A stretch of 64,000 nt of DNA from Palleronia aestuarii. GTDB lineage: Bacteria > Pseudomonadota > Alphaproteobacteria > Rhodobacterales > Rhodobacteraceae. Position numbers and translations under genes: made by a program. The stretch spans positions 62,001-126,000 of the forward strand of contig NZ_QKZL01000001.1 of the NCBI RefSeq assembly GCF_003253995.1, given 5' to 3'. Numbering within the stretch: position 1 is the first letter of the stretch; every line of letters begins with the position of its first letter. The notes below the pieces were generated by a model that saw only the letters and a program-made list of their open reading frames with translations, did not search any database and was not told where the DNA came from. Of this stretch, positions 8,710 through 16,681 are shown one piece after another.

Positions 8710-9297
8710 TCATTCGACATAGAGCCGCTCGGTGATCCCGAACACCAATAGCGGACAACCGGCCGCGCCGCCACCCTCGATCCGGGGCAGCAACTTCGAC
8801 ATGTGGGTCGTCGACATCCCGTAGGAGGAGCCGCGGCCGAGTTCGTTGAAGATCCGCTGCAGCCCGTCGGCCCGCGTGATGATGATGCCCACGGAGATCG
8901 CGCGCAATTCGAAGAGAAGGCGGAAATTGTTGAGATCGCGGTCGAAGAACGGGTCCTTGTTGTTCCATTCGATTTCCACCGCGATGCGGTTGCGAAAGCA
9001 ATCGACCTTGTGGGTGGGGGAGGGAAAGGTCCGGCCGTCGATCGTCACGGCGGTGTCGAACTGTGTCTCTCGCCAGCCGCGTTCGTAGAGGAAGCGGTCG
9101 ATGGAGCCCGAGACCTGGCTCTTCGACCCGCCGCCCCGGTCGATCCAGTCGCGGCGGAGGCGAAATCCCGTCAGCACCGCGACGATGTCGTCCCATTCGT
9201 CGGGGAAGTCATGGCGCAGGATGGCGGAGGCGTGCCGCCATTCGTGGCATTCGTAATGCTCGCGCAGAAAGAGGGGCAATCGGTTCGAAACGGTCAT
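8710..9297 (-). CDS. BglII/BstYI family type II restriction endonuclease
   Basis: Predicted restriction nuclease of 195 residues. The PD-(D/E)xK-like core reads D99, then E108-I-E110 followed by WNNKDPFFDRDL, a stretch I associate with the BglII family; D...ExE resembles the BamHI/BglII metal site. The C-terminal half carries STTHMSKLLPRIEGGGAAG, also family-typical. BglII and BstYI recognise palindromes centred on GATC, so a GATC-containing target is the prior guess. The start at 9297 was chosen by homology to the family start; the frame is open a little further. It precedes the methyltransferase gene with no controller gene visible. Confidence 0.85.
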   Translation of the reverse strand: MTVSNRLPLFLREHYECHEWRHASAILRHDFPDEWDDIVAVLTGFRLRRDWIDRGGGSKSQVSGSIDRFLYERGWRETQFDTAVTIDGRTFPSPTHKVDCFRNRIAVEIEWNNKDPFFDRDLNNFRLLFELRAISVGIIITRADGLQRIFNELGRGSSYGMSTTHMSKLLPRIEGGGAAGCPLLVFGITERLYVE

Positions 9298-9464
9298 GGG
9301 GCGCCACAATGGCCTCGTCGCGCGCCGGAGACAATTGCCGCCGGATCGCGGGCGACGGATGCAACGGCGCATCACCGGGCGGACAGCGTCCGTTGGATGC
9401 CTGTACCCGCGCGGGCGAACGGGCCTAAGCTCTGTCGTGGTGAGAGAGGGAAGGAGATCGACCG

Positions 9465-9752
9465 ATGAAGACGACGATTGCGCTATCGATGGCGGCCGCG
9501 GCGCTGGCGGCCTGCGTTCCGACCCGGTCGGCGCCGGTGGAAATCCCGCTCGGCGCGGGCTACCGCGATCCGGCCGATCGCTGTCGAATGGCCGGCGAGA
9601 GCGCCTCGACGCTGCGCTATCTCGACGATGCCGCCGATCTGGTGGCCTGTCCCGAAGGTGTCGAGAATCTCGGCGTCTTCGTCACCGAGACCGGAGCGAT
9701 CGAGGTCGCCCGCGCGGGCGGATACGTCCTCTATTCCGTACCGCGACGCTAG
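9465..9752 (+). CDS. Small predicted lipoprotein
   Basis: A 95-residue protein with an N-terminal lipoprotein signal ending ALAAC (C17). The mature part of about 78 residues has two further cysteines (in DRCRMAG and LVACPEG) that could form a disulfide. A GGAG Shine-Dalgarno with good spacing precedes the ATG. No family recognised. It stands alone, 167 bases beyond the divergent restriction gene. The frame's codon bias and the signal peptide support it as a real gene. Confidence 0.75.
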   Translation: MKTTIALSMAAAALAACVPTRSAPVEIPLGAGYRDPADRCRMAGESASTLRYLDDAADLVACPEGVENLGVFVTETGAIEVARAGGYVLYSVPRR

Positions 9753-9771
9753 AGGGTCGCGGCGGTCGGGA

Positions 9772-9981
9772 TCAGGATCTGCTCAGGACGCGCGAGCGGC
9801 TATCGTCCCGGTCGGAGATCGCGAAGAGGCGCGACATGCCCGAGCGCGAGGCGGAAAGCGCACGGGACATCAGGCGCCCCTGCGGCAGGAGACGGCGATC
9901 GAGACCCAGACCGGCGCCGCGGCCGTGTGCGTTGGGAAGGCGGACTTCAAGGCCGGCGAACGGGATGCTCGAGATCTTCAT
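9772..9981 (-). CDS. Possible small protein, 69 residues
   Basis: Reading frame starting MKISSIPFAGLEVRLPN with GGAG seven bases before the ATG, and with third codon positions mostly G or C as in the local genes. Arg- and Ser-rich; no membrane segment or recognised domain. It occupies part of an otherwise geneless stretch and is convergent with the small lipoprotein gene. Because the whole region is G+C-rich, a chance frame remains possible. Confidence 0.45.
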   Translation of the reverse strand: MKISSIPFAGLEVRLPNAHGRGAGLGLDRRLLPQGRLMSRALSASRSGMSRLFAISDRDDSRSRVLSRS

Positions 9982-10030
9982 CGTTACGCTCCGTATTGTT
10001 CCATGGCCCGGATGACGGGCCGTTCCGGAA

Positions 10031-10284
10031 CTAGATAGCCGACGAACCGTTGACGATGCATTGATGATATTCGGCCTCCCCCGACGTCAGCATGAACTTG
10101 CCGGCCTGCGGGGTTTTTCGCCGAGACCCATACTCAAATCCGCCGCCTGGCCCTTCCTCGAAGTGGTAACGCAGCCCCTTCGTGAAAGGGCAGCGTGCAA
10201 ATTTTCGTAATTTAAACAAGGTTTTGATAGATGAAGGCAGGTATCGGCCCGGCGATTTCTGCGCCGGGCATTTCGTTAACGATA
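10031..10284. other. Intergenic stretch with AT-rich patch and possible gene remnant
   Basis: Apart from the hairpin at 10247-10269, this stretch has no convincing gene. On the minus strand a frame from about 10220 to 10031 reads coding-like (it includes RYHFEEGPGGGFEYGSRRK and ends NGSSAI), but it has no ATG with a ribosome binding site at its head; a TTG lies within an AT-rich patch at 10198-10230. It may be a decayed gene, a small gene with a rare start, or chance. The AT-rich patch contrasts with the surrounding G+C. Confidence 0.3.
10247..10269. terminator. Inverted repeat, possible terminator after the VPLPA-CTERM gene
   Basis: Perfect 8-bp stem GCCCGGCG / CGCCGGGC with a 7-base loop, 16 bases past the stop of the VPLPA-CTERM gene. 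On the plus strand it is followed by ATTTCGTT; on the minus strand no T-run follows. It could be a weak terminator or an mRNA 3'-end stabiliser. The repeat is clear, the role is inferred. Confidence 0.45.
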
Positions 10285-10926
10285 TCAGGCGGATTTGCGA
10301 CGGGCGCGGGCGATGCCGAGGCCCAGCAGACCGCTCACAAGCAGAATGCCACCGGCGGGCAGCGGGACGGGCGCCGGGCTGTCCCAGTCCGCGGAAAGAC
10401 CGGCGATCTTGTAATCGTCGTGCAGCTTCGTCGCGCCGATCGCGAAGAGCGTGCCGGTCCAGTCCTGCTTGAACGTGTAGGTCGACGGATCGCTGTCGTA
10501 GGGCACATGGGCAGAGCCCTGCTTCGTCCAGGTGGAACCGTTGCTCGTCCAGAGCTCGAACGTGTCGTCGCAATCGGCGAAGGAGAAGCTGATCGTGTTC
10601 AGACGCTCGATATCCTTAGAGAACGAGAAAACGAGAAATTCGCGGTAGCCGAACCCGTCGACCATGTGGCTGTTGTCGATGCGGGTGCTTTTCACCCCAA
10701 GCCCGTGCTTCCATTGGCCGACCTTCGGATTCTTTGCGGGAAACGTGCCGAAAAGATCGGCATAGGCCGTCACCGTCAGGTCGAGGCCGTTGTCGCTGAA
10801 AATGTAGGAGGAGGCGTAGCCCTTGTCGGCGCCCGTGAAGTCGAAGGTGGACGTGGCGGCGGAGGCGATCCCACCGGCGAGGCAGAGCGCGGCGGCGGCG
10901 GCGAGAGTACGGAACATGGCTTTCAT
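10285..10926 (-). CDS. VPLPA-CTERM sorting domain protein
   Basis: Secreted, surface-bound protein of 213 residues. A Sec signal peptide (about 1-23, ending ASA) is followed by an extracellular beta-rich domain with aromatic and Gly residues. The C terminus is a sorting signal: VPLPA at 187-191, a hydrophobic helix, then the basic tail ARARRKSA. Such tails are cut by an exosortase (EpsH/Xrt family) and the protein is anchored or released, often with exopolysaccharide. No exosortase is in this window. The start at 10926 has GGAG seven bases upstream. Function of the mature domain is unknown. Confidence 0.9.
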   Translation of the reverse strand: MKAMFRTLAAAAALCLAGGIASAATSTFDFTGADKGYASSYIFSDNGLDLTVTAYADLFGTFPAKNPKVGQWKHGLGVKSTRIDNSHMVDGFGYREFLVFSFSKDIERLNTISFSFADCDDTFELWTSNGSTWTKQGSAHVPYDSDPSTYTFKQDWTGTLFAIGATKLHDDYKIAGLSADWDSPAPVPLPAGGILLVSGLLGLGIARARRKSA

Positions 10927-11137
10927 CGTGAAACTCCGAGACGCGAAATGGGTGGAGCCGGCTCCGGGCAGGAGCGGCAATCAATCGTCGAAGCGTGTCG
11001 GATTGTTTCTGACCCGGGCTCTGCTCCGTTCTGGAGCGGCGCGCTCGATGCATCAGTTCTTAGCGGATGAGACCAAGTTTCGTCTATCTGAAGATGAATG
11101 TTGGGTTAATGTCCGAGCGGTATCGCCCTAGAGGAGA

Positions 11138-12526
11138 TCAAGTCCGCGCCGGGGTCTTCGCGAGCGTACCCCAGAGGTCGTATTCGCCCGCCTCGTCCAC
11201 GGTCACGGTGACGATGTCGCCGGGCGAAAGCCCCTCGTGGCCCTCGTCGATATAGAGATGGCCGTCGATTTCCGGCGCGTCGCCCCGCGTGCGGCAGGTG
11301 GCGGCGTCCTCCTCCACCAGATCGACAATGACCTCGAGGCTCCGTCCGACCTTGGCCGCGAGCTTTGCCTCCGAGATCTCCTGGGCCTTGGCCATGAAGC
11401 GGTCCCAGCGGTCCTGCTTCACCTCCGGCGCGACGTGATCCGGGAGCGCGTTCGACCGGGCGCCGGCGACGTTCTCGTACTGGAAGCAGCCGACACGGTC
11501 GAGCTGCGCCTCGTCGAGCCAGTCGAGGAGCGTCTGGAACTCCTCCTCCGTCTCGCCCGGATAGCCCACGATGAAGGTCGAGCGCAGCGTGATGTCGGGA
11601 CAGGCCGCCCGCCAGGCCGCGATCTCGTCGAGCGTTCGCGCCGCGGCGGCGGGACGGGCCATGCGGCGCAGCGTGTCGGGATGGGCATGCTGGAACGGGA
11701 TGTCGAGATAGGGCAGCACGCCGCCGGTCTCCATCAGGGGCACCAGGTCGCGCACATGAGGATAGGGATAGACGTAGTGCAGCCGCACCCAGGCCCCGAG
11801 GCTTCCGAGATCGCGGGCCAGATCGGTGATCGGCGCCTTCGATCCGCGATCCTTCCAGTCGGTGCCGTAGGCCGAAGTGTCCTGCGAGATCACCAGAAGC
11901 TCGCGCACGCCGCCTTCGACGAGCTTCTCTGCCTCGCGCATCACCGCCCGGTGGGGCCGCGAGGCGAGCTTCCCGCGCATGTCGGGGATGATGCAGAACC
12001 GGCAGGCGTGGTTACAGCCCTCGGAGATCTTGAGATAGCTGTAATGGCGCGGCGTGAGCGAGACGCCGCGGGCGGGCAGGAGATCGACGAAGGGATCGGG
12101 GTCGGGCGGCACTGCTCGGTGAACCGCATCGAGGACCTGCTCGTACTGGTGCGGGCCGGTGACCGCGAGGACCTTCGGATGCGCACCGGTGATGTAGTCG
12201 GGCTCCGCACCGAGGCAGCCGGTGACGATGACGCGGCCGTTCTCGGCCAGCGCCTCGCCGATCGCCTCGAGGCTCTCCGCCTTGGCAGAATCGAGGAACC
12301 CGCAGGTGTTCACGATCACCGCGTCGGCGCCGGAATACTCGGGAGAGATGCCGTAGCCCTCCGCGCGCAGCCGCGTCAGGATCCGCTCGCTGTCGACGAG
12401 CGCCTTGGGGCAGCCGAGCGAGACCATGCCGATCGTGGGCTGCGAGGCGGGCCGCACGCGGGACATGTCGCGCTCGAGGCGCGGATTGGAGATGTCGGGG
12501 CGGAGGTTCGGGGGGTTCGAGGCCAT
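11138..12526 (-). CDS. rimO: Ribosomal protein S12 (Asp) methylthiotransferase
   Basis: Radical-SAM enzyme that adds a methylthio group to an aspartate of ribosomal protein S12. The 462 residues hold the N-terminal UPF0004 domain with conserved cysteines ([26 protein letters not shown]), the radical-SAM cluster motif [10 protein letters not shown], and a C-terminal TRAM domain (ending in the [18 protein letters not shown] region typical of RimO rather than MiaB). The ATG at 12526 gives an extended N terminus; another ATG 20 codons later (12466) is closer to the usual RimO start. It is the only gene between the VPLPA protein and tRNA-Met. Confidence 0.96.
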   Translation of the reverse strand: MASNPPNLRPDISNPRLERDMSRVRPASQPTIGMVSLGCPKALVDSERILTRLRAEGYGISPEYSGADAVIVNTCGFLDSAKAESLEAIGEALAENGRVIVTGCLGAEPDYITGAHPKVLAVTGPHQYEQVLDAVHRAVPPDPDPFVDLLPARGVSLTPRHYSYLKISEGCNHACRFCIIPDMRGKLASRPHRAVMREAEKLVEGGVRELLVISQDTSAYGTDWKDRGSKAPITDLARDLGSLGAWVRLHYVYPYPHVRDLVPLMETGGVLPYLDIPFQHAHPDTLRRMARPAAAARTLDEIAAWRAACPDITLRSTFIVGYPGETEEEFQTLLDWLDEAQLDRVGCFQYENVAGARSNALPDHVAPEVKQDRWDRFMAKAQEISEAKLAAKVGRSLEVIVDLVEEDAATCRTRGDAPEIDGHLYIDEGHEGLSPGDIVTVTVDEAGEYDLWGTLAKTPART

Positions 12527-12592
12527 GCGTCGATCCTGCGGTGGGCGCGGGCCAGAAGCGTCGGCGGGCGCGGTGGGATGAGCGGGCGGGGA

Positions 12593-12669
12593 TGGTAGCG
12601 TGAGGCGGACTTGAACCGCCGACCCCAGCATTATGAGTGCTGTGCTCTAACCAGCTGAGCTATCACGCC
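12593..12669 (-). tRNA. tRNA-Met (CAT anticodon, elongator type)
   Basis: 77 bases on the minus strand. The cloverleaf can be drawn: acceptor GGCGTGA pairs with TCACGCT (one G-U), D arm AGCTCAGCTGGTTAGAGC, anticodon stem CAGCA/TGCTG around loop CTCATAA, T arm GGCGG-TTCAAGT-CCGCC, with CCA encoded. The anticodon is CAT. The anticodon arm and variable region closely match E. coli elongator tRNA-Met rather than initiator or tRNA-Ile2, but the CAT anticodon alone does not exclude Ile2. Confidence 0.93.
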
Positions 12670-12726
12670 GCGCATCCGTGGCCGCAGGTAAAGCGGGGGC
12701 GGTGAGGTGTCAAGCCGTATCGCCGG

Positions 12727-15240
12727 TCATTCCCGCGCGCGCAGGATCCGGGCGGGGCGCGCGGCGAGCGGCGGCCAGGCGAAGGCGAGGCCCGCCAGAA
12801 GCGTGCCGAGGATGCCGAGGCCCACGATCGTGAGCGCGGAGAGGGGCGCGAACCGGAACTCCGTCTCCATCACGAATCGGCTCACGCCCCAGCCCGCCCC
12901 GGCGCCCGCGGCAACGGCGACGAGGCCCGCCGCGAGGCCGAGGAGCGCCCAGCGCAGCGCGAAGCTCGAGAGGATCGTTGCGCGGGAGGCGCCGAGGGTC
13001 TTGAGGACCGCGGCCTCGAACGTGCGCGCGCGCACGCCGGCCGCAGACGCGCCGAGCAGCACGATGGCGCCGGTGGCGAGCGTGGCCGAGGCGCCGTAGG
13101 TCACCGCGGCCGCGACGCCCGCGAGGATCTCCGACACCCGGTCGATGGCGTCGCGCACCCGGATCGCGGTGATGTTGGGATAGGCGTCAGACACCTCGCG
13201 CAGGATCCGCGCCTCCGCGTCCTCGTCGGCGTAGATCGTGGCGATGAACGTATGCGGCGCCCCTTCGAGTGCGGCGGGGTTCATGGCGAGCACGAACCCG
13301 ATCCCGGCGGTCGAGAAATCGACCTCGCGGAAGGAGGTAATCTCCCCCTCGATGTCGCGGCCGAGGATGTTGACCGTGAGCCGGTCGCCAAGCGAGAGAC
13401 CCAGCTCCTCGGCCTCCTCCGCGGCGAAGCTGATCTGGTTCGGGCCGGTGTAGTCCTCCGGCCAGAACTCTCCCGCGGTGATCACCGTATCGGGGCCGGG
13501 CGTCTCGGAATAGGTCACGCCGCGATCGCCGCGCAGCACCCAGTGCTCGCCCGCCACGCTTTCCGCGTCCTCCCCGTTGATCTCCGTGACGATGCCGCGG
13601 AGCATCGGCGCGGTCTCCACGCTCTCGACGCTCGGATCCTCGGCGAGCATGGACCTGAAGCCGTCGATCTGGCCGGGCTGGATGTCGACCATGAAATAGG
13701 CGGGCGCGATCTCGGGCAGGTCGCGGGCGATGGCGCCGCGCAGGTTGGTGTCGATCTGGCCCACGGCCGCGAGCACGGTGAGACCGAGGCCGAGCGACAG
13801 GACGACGGACGTGGCCTCGCCGCCCGGCCCGCCGATGGCGCCGAGCGCGAGGCGGAGCGCGGAGCGACCGCGCAGGGCCTCGAGCCGCGACAGGCGCCGC
13901 GCGGCAAGGCGCAGCGCCGCCGCCATGAGGAGAAGCGCCACGAAGGCCGCGGCGAGCCCGCCGGCGGCGTAGAGGCTGAGCCACGGCAGGCCCGACAGGA
14001 GCGCGGCGGCACCGACGAGCGCCGCGAGCAGTCCCGCGAGACAGGCGAGAAAGATCGGGCGGGGCAGGCCTGAGGGGATCGACCCGGCTTCCCGGAAGAG
14101 GGAGGCCGCGCGGATGTCCTGCGCCTTGGCGAGCGGCCAGAGCGTGAAGAGCGCGGCCGCCAGCGCGCCGTAGAGCGCGGCTTCGGCGAGCGGCTCGACG
14201 TAGAGCGTGAAGGTCGCGGGGACGGGCAGGTTCGCTGCGATGATCGGCGCGAAGACGAGCGGGAGCGCCGCGCCGAGCGCCAGGCCCAGCACGATCCCGA
14301 GAAGCGTGAGCGTGCCGATCTGGATCGCGTAGACGGTGAAGATCGTGCGGCCTTCCGCCCCGAGCGTCTTGAGCGTGGCGATCGTGGCGGTCTTCTCGAC
14401 CATGTGCGCGCGCACCGCGGCGGCGACACCCACGCCCCCCACCGCGAGCCCCGCGAGGCCCACGAGGACGAGGAAGGACGACAGCCGGTCGACGAATCGC
14501 TGGATGCCCGGCGCGCCGTTGCGGCGGTCGCGCCAGCGATAGCCCCGTTCGGGCATCGCTTCCGCGAGGCGCGCCTCCGCGGCGTCGAGATCGGTCCCCT
14601 CGGGCAGGCGGAGGCGGTATTCGGTCTCGTAGAGCGTGCCGGGCGTGATCAGCCCCGCACCGTCGAGCGCCTCGGTCCGAAGCAGGGTGCGCGGGCCGAG
14701 ATCGAAGCCGCCGCCCGCGTTGTCGGGTTCCCGGACGAGGGCGGCATTGAGCGTGTAGGTCTTGGTCCCGAGGCGGAACGTGTCGCCGGGCGCAAGGCCC
14801 AGGCGGTCGATGAGGATCGGGTCCATCACCGCGCCGTCCCCGGCGATCGCATCGGCAAGCGGCATGTCGGGCTCGAGCCGGACGCTGCCGTAGAGCGGAT
14901 AGACCCCGTCGACGCCCTTTATCTCCGTCAGCGTTCGGTCGGTTTCGCCCGCGCGCGACACGCTCGCCATCGAGCGGAACTCGACGATCTCGGCCACCGT
15001 GCCGAGACTTTCGAGCGCCGCGCGTTCCTCCGGTCCGGCGAAGCGGTATGCCAGTTCGACGGAGGCATCGCCGCCGAGAAGCGTCGCGCCCTCCCGGTCG
15101 AGCCCGTCGGAGATCGCTTCCCGCACGGAGCCCACGGCGGCGATGGCCGCGATCCCGAGCGTGAGGCAGGCGAGAAAGACCCGGAAGCCGCGGATCCCGC
15201 CGCGAAGTTCGCGCCGGGCGATGCGAAGGGCAGGGCTCAT
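12727..15240 (-). CDS. ABC exporter permease, FtsX-like (YbbP type)
   Basis: An 837-residue integral membrane protein with two FtsX domains, arranged as in E. coli YbbP: an N-terminal helix (about 15-40), a large periplasmic domain (about 45-250), a cluster of helices (about 255-440), a second periplasmic region with ISFAAEEAEELGLSLGD, and three C-terminal helices. It ends with the basic RPARILRARE. It starts 4 bases after the stop of its ATPase gene, so both form one transporter. Members export lipoproteins or hydrophobic compounds; YbbAP-TesA is a known trio and an arylesterase (TesA-like) gene is indeed divergent next door. Substrate unknown. Confidence 0.92.
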   Translation of the reverse strand: MSPALRIARRELRGGIRGFRVFLACLTLGIAAIAAVGSVREAISDGLDREGATLLGGDASVELAYRFAGPEERAALESLGTVAEIVEFRSMASVSRAGETDRTLTEIKGVDGVYPLYGSVRLEPDMPLADAIAGDGAVMDPILIDRLGLAPGDTFRLGTKTYTLNAALVREPDNAGGGFDLGPRTLLRTEALDGAGLITPGTLYETEYRLRLPEGTDLDAAEARLAEAMPERGYRWRDRRNGAPGIQRFVDRLSSFLVLVGLAGLAVGGVGVAAAVRAHMVEKTATIATLKTLGAEGRTIFTVYAIQIGTLTLLGIVLGLALGAALPLVFAPIIAANLPVPATFTLYVEPLAEAALYGALAAALFTLWPLAKAQDIRAASLFREAGSIPSGLPRPIFLACLAGLLAALVGAAALLSGLPWLSLYAAGGLAAAFVALLLMAAALRLAARRLSRLEALRGRSALRLALGAIGGPGGEATSVVLSLGLGLTVLAAVGQIDTNLRGAIARDLPEIAPAYFMVDIQPGQIDGFRSMLAEDPSVESVETAPMLRGIVTEINGEDAESVAGEHWVLRGDRGVTYSETPGPDTVITAGEFWPEDYTGPNQISFAAEEAEELGLSLGDRLTVNILGRDIEGEITSFREVDFSTAGIGFVLAMNPAALEGAPHTFIATIYADEDAEARILREVSDAYPNITAIRVRDAIDRVSEILAGVAAAVTYGASATLATGAIVLLGASAAGVRARTFEAAVLKTLGASRATILSSFALRWALLGLAAGLVAVAAGAGAGWGVSRFVMETEFRFAPLSALTIVGLGILGTLLAGLAFAWPPLAARPARILRARE

Positions 15241-15244
15241 CCGA

Positions 15245-15940
15245 TCACTCCGCCGCCTCGGACCGCGCGGGGGCGGCGAGGCGTCCGTCCTCGAGCCGGA
15301 TCGTGCGGCCGCAGCGCGCGGCGAGGCCCGGATCGTGGGTAACGAGGACGAGCGTTGCGCCCTTGCGCGCGTTGAGCCCGAAGAGAAGCTCCACGATCGC
15401 CTCTCCGGTCGGCCCGTCGAGATTGCCGGTGGGCTCGTCCGCGAGGAGAATCTCAGGCTCCGGCGCCGCGGCGCGGGCGAGGGCCACGCGCTGCTGCTCG
15501 CCGCCGGAGAGCTGCGAGGGGTAATGCCCGGTGCGATGTCCGAGGCCCACGGCCTCGAGTTCGGCGGCCGCGCGGTCGAAGGCGTCGCGGTGGCCGGCGA
15601 GTTCCAGCGGCGTCGCCACGTTCTCGAGCGCGGTCATCGTCGGGATCAGGTGGAAGGACTGGAAGACCACCCCCATATGATGGCGGCGAAAGCGGGCGAG
15701 CGCGTCCTCCCCCATCGCGGTGAGATCGTGGCCAAGCGCATGGATCCCTCCGCTCGTGGCGCGTTCGAGCCCGCCCATGACCATGAGGAGCGACGATTTG
15801 CCCGATCCCGACGGCCCCACCAGCCCCACGCTCTCGCCCGCCGCGACATCGAGGGTAATGCCTTTCAATATCTCGACCCGCCCGGCATTGCCGTCGAGAT
15901 CGAGGCGGACATCGTCGAGTGTCAGGATCGGATCTGCCAT
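15245..15940 (-). CDS. ABC exporter ATPase (YbbA/LolD type)
   Basis: Cytoplasmic ATPase of 231 residues energising the permease downstream. Walker A is GPSGSGKSS, the Q-loop [11 protein letters not shown] signature LSGGEQQR, Walker [10 protein letters not shown], and the switch histidine VTHDPG. The MacB/LolD-like length and the NLDGPTGE stretch fit the YbbA subfamily. The ATG has AAGGAG upstream. The start shares the palindrome CATG (15938-15941) with the proposed start of the divergent esterase, so the two upstream regions overlap completely. Confidence 0.95.
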   Translation of the reverse strand: MADPILTLDDVRLDLDGNAGRVEILKGITLDVAAGESVGLVGPSGSGKSSLLMVMGGLERATSGGIHALGHDLTAMGEDALARFRRHHMGVVFQSFHLIPTMTALENVATPLELAGHRDAFDRAAAELEAVGLGHRTGHYPSQLSGGEQQRVALARAAAPEPEILLADEPTGNLDGPTGEAIVELLFGLNARKGATLVLVTHDPGLAARCGRTIRLEDGRLAAPARSEAAE

Positions 15941-16619
15941 GCTGGGCTCCTTGGGGGATCGGTTGGGATATGGGCCATGGCGCGGGCTTGCCAAGCTCGC
16001 GCTCGTTTTCGTGCTCGCGGGACCAGTGGCGGCGGAGACGCTGCAGGTCGCCGCCCTGGGCGATTCGCTCACGCAGGGCTACGGCCTGCCGCCGTCCGAG
16101 GGTTTCGTGCCGCAGCTCCAGGAGTGGCTCGACGCGGAAGGGGCGGATGCGGAGGTGCTGAACGCGGGCGTCTCGGGCGACACCACGGCCGGAGGTCTCT
16201 CCCGCGTCGATTGGACGCTCACGCCTGACGTCGACGCGATGATCGTCGCGCTCGGCGGCAACGATCTGCTGCGCGGCATCGACCCGGCCACCTCGCGGGA
16301 GAACCTCGACGGCATCCTCGCGGCGGCGGAGGAAGCGGGCGTGCCCGTCCTTCTCGTGGGGATCGACGCGCCGCCCAATTACGGGCCGGAATACAAGGCC
16401 GCCTTCGACGGCATGTACACCGACCTCGCCGAGGAGCACGACACGCTCCTCGTGCCGGACTTCCTGGGCGCACTCTCGCGGCTTCCCGACCGGGAGGCGG
16501 CGATGGCGCGCTTCATGCAGCCAGACGGGATCCATCCCAATGCCGAGGGCGTGACGCGGATCGTCGACGAGCTGGGCCCCGAGGTGCTGAGCTTGCTGAA
16601 GCGGGCCCGCGCCGAGTGA
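15939..16619 (+). CDS. Secreted arylesterase / lysophospholipase L1-like (TesA family)
   Basis: Periplasmic SGNH hydrolase cleaving acyl or aryl esters. It has the GDSL block LGDSLTQGYG (catalytic Ser), the Gly block SGDTTAGG, GGNDLLRGI (Asn block), and DGIHPNAEG (catalytic Asp and His). A signal peptide ends in PVAA before ETLQ. Starts possible are the ATG at 15939, which lacks a Shine-Dalgarno, or a TTG at 15963 preceded by GGGGGA, which gives a neater signal peptide. Divergent from the YbbAP-like exporter, as in the ybbAP-tesA arrangement of enterobacteria. Confidence 0.92.
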   Translation: MLGSLGDRLGYGPWRGLAKLALVFVLAGPVAAETLQVAALGDSLTQGYGLPPSEGFVPQLQEWLDAEGADAEVLNAGVSGDTTAGGLSRVDWTLTPDVDAMIVALGGNDLLRGIDPATSRENLDGILAAAEEAGVPVLLVGIDAPPNYGPEYKAAFDGMYTDLAEEHDTLLVPDFLGALSRLPDREAAMARFMQPDGIHPNAEGVTRIVDELGPEVLSLLKRARAE

Positions 16620-16681
16620 CGCGCTGGTCTCTTTGCGCCGGATCCGCGAGGATGCGGCGCGACGACACGAGAGGGATCGCG

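Noticed and set aside
12593-12669. tRNA considered as an integration site
   Set aside because: Flanking genes (rimO, YbbP-type permease) are core genes, and no direct repeat of the tRNA 3' end was seen in the adjacent DNA.
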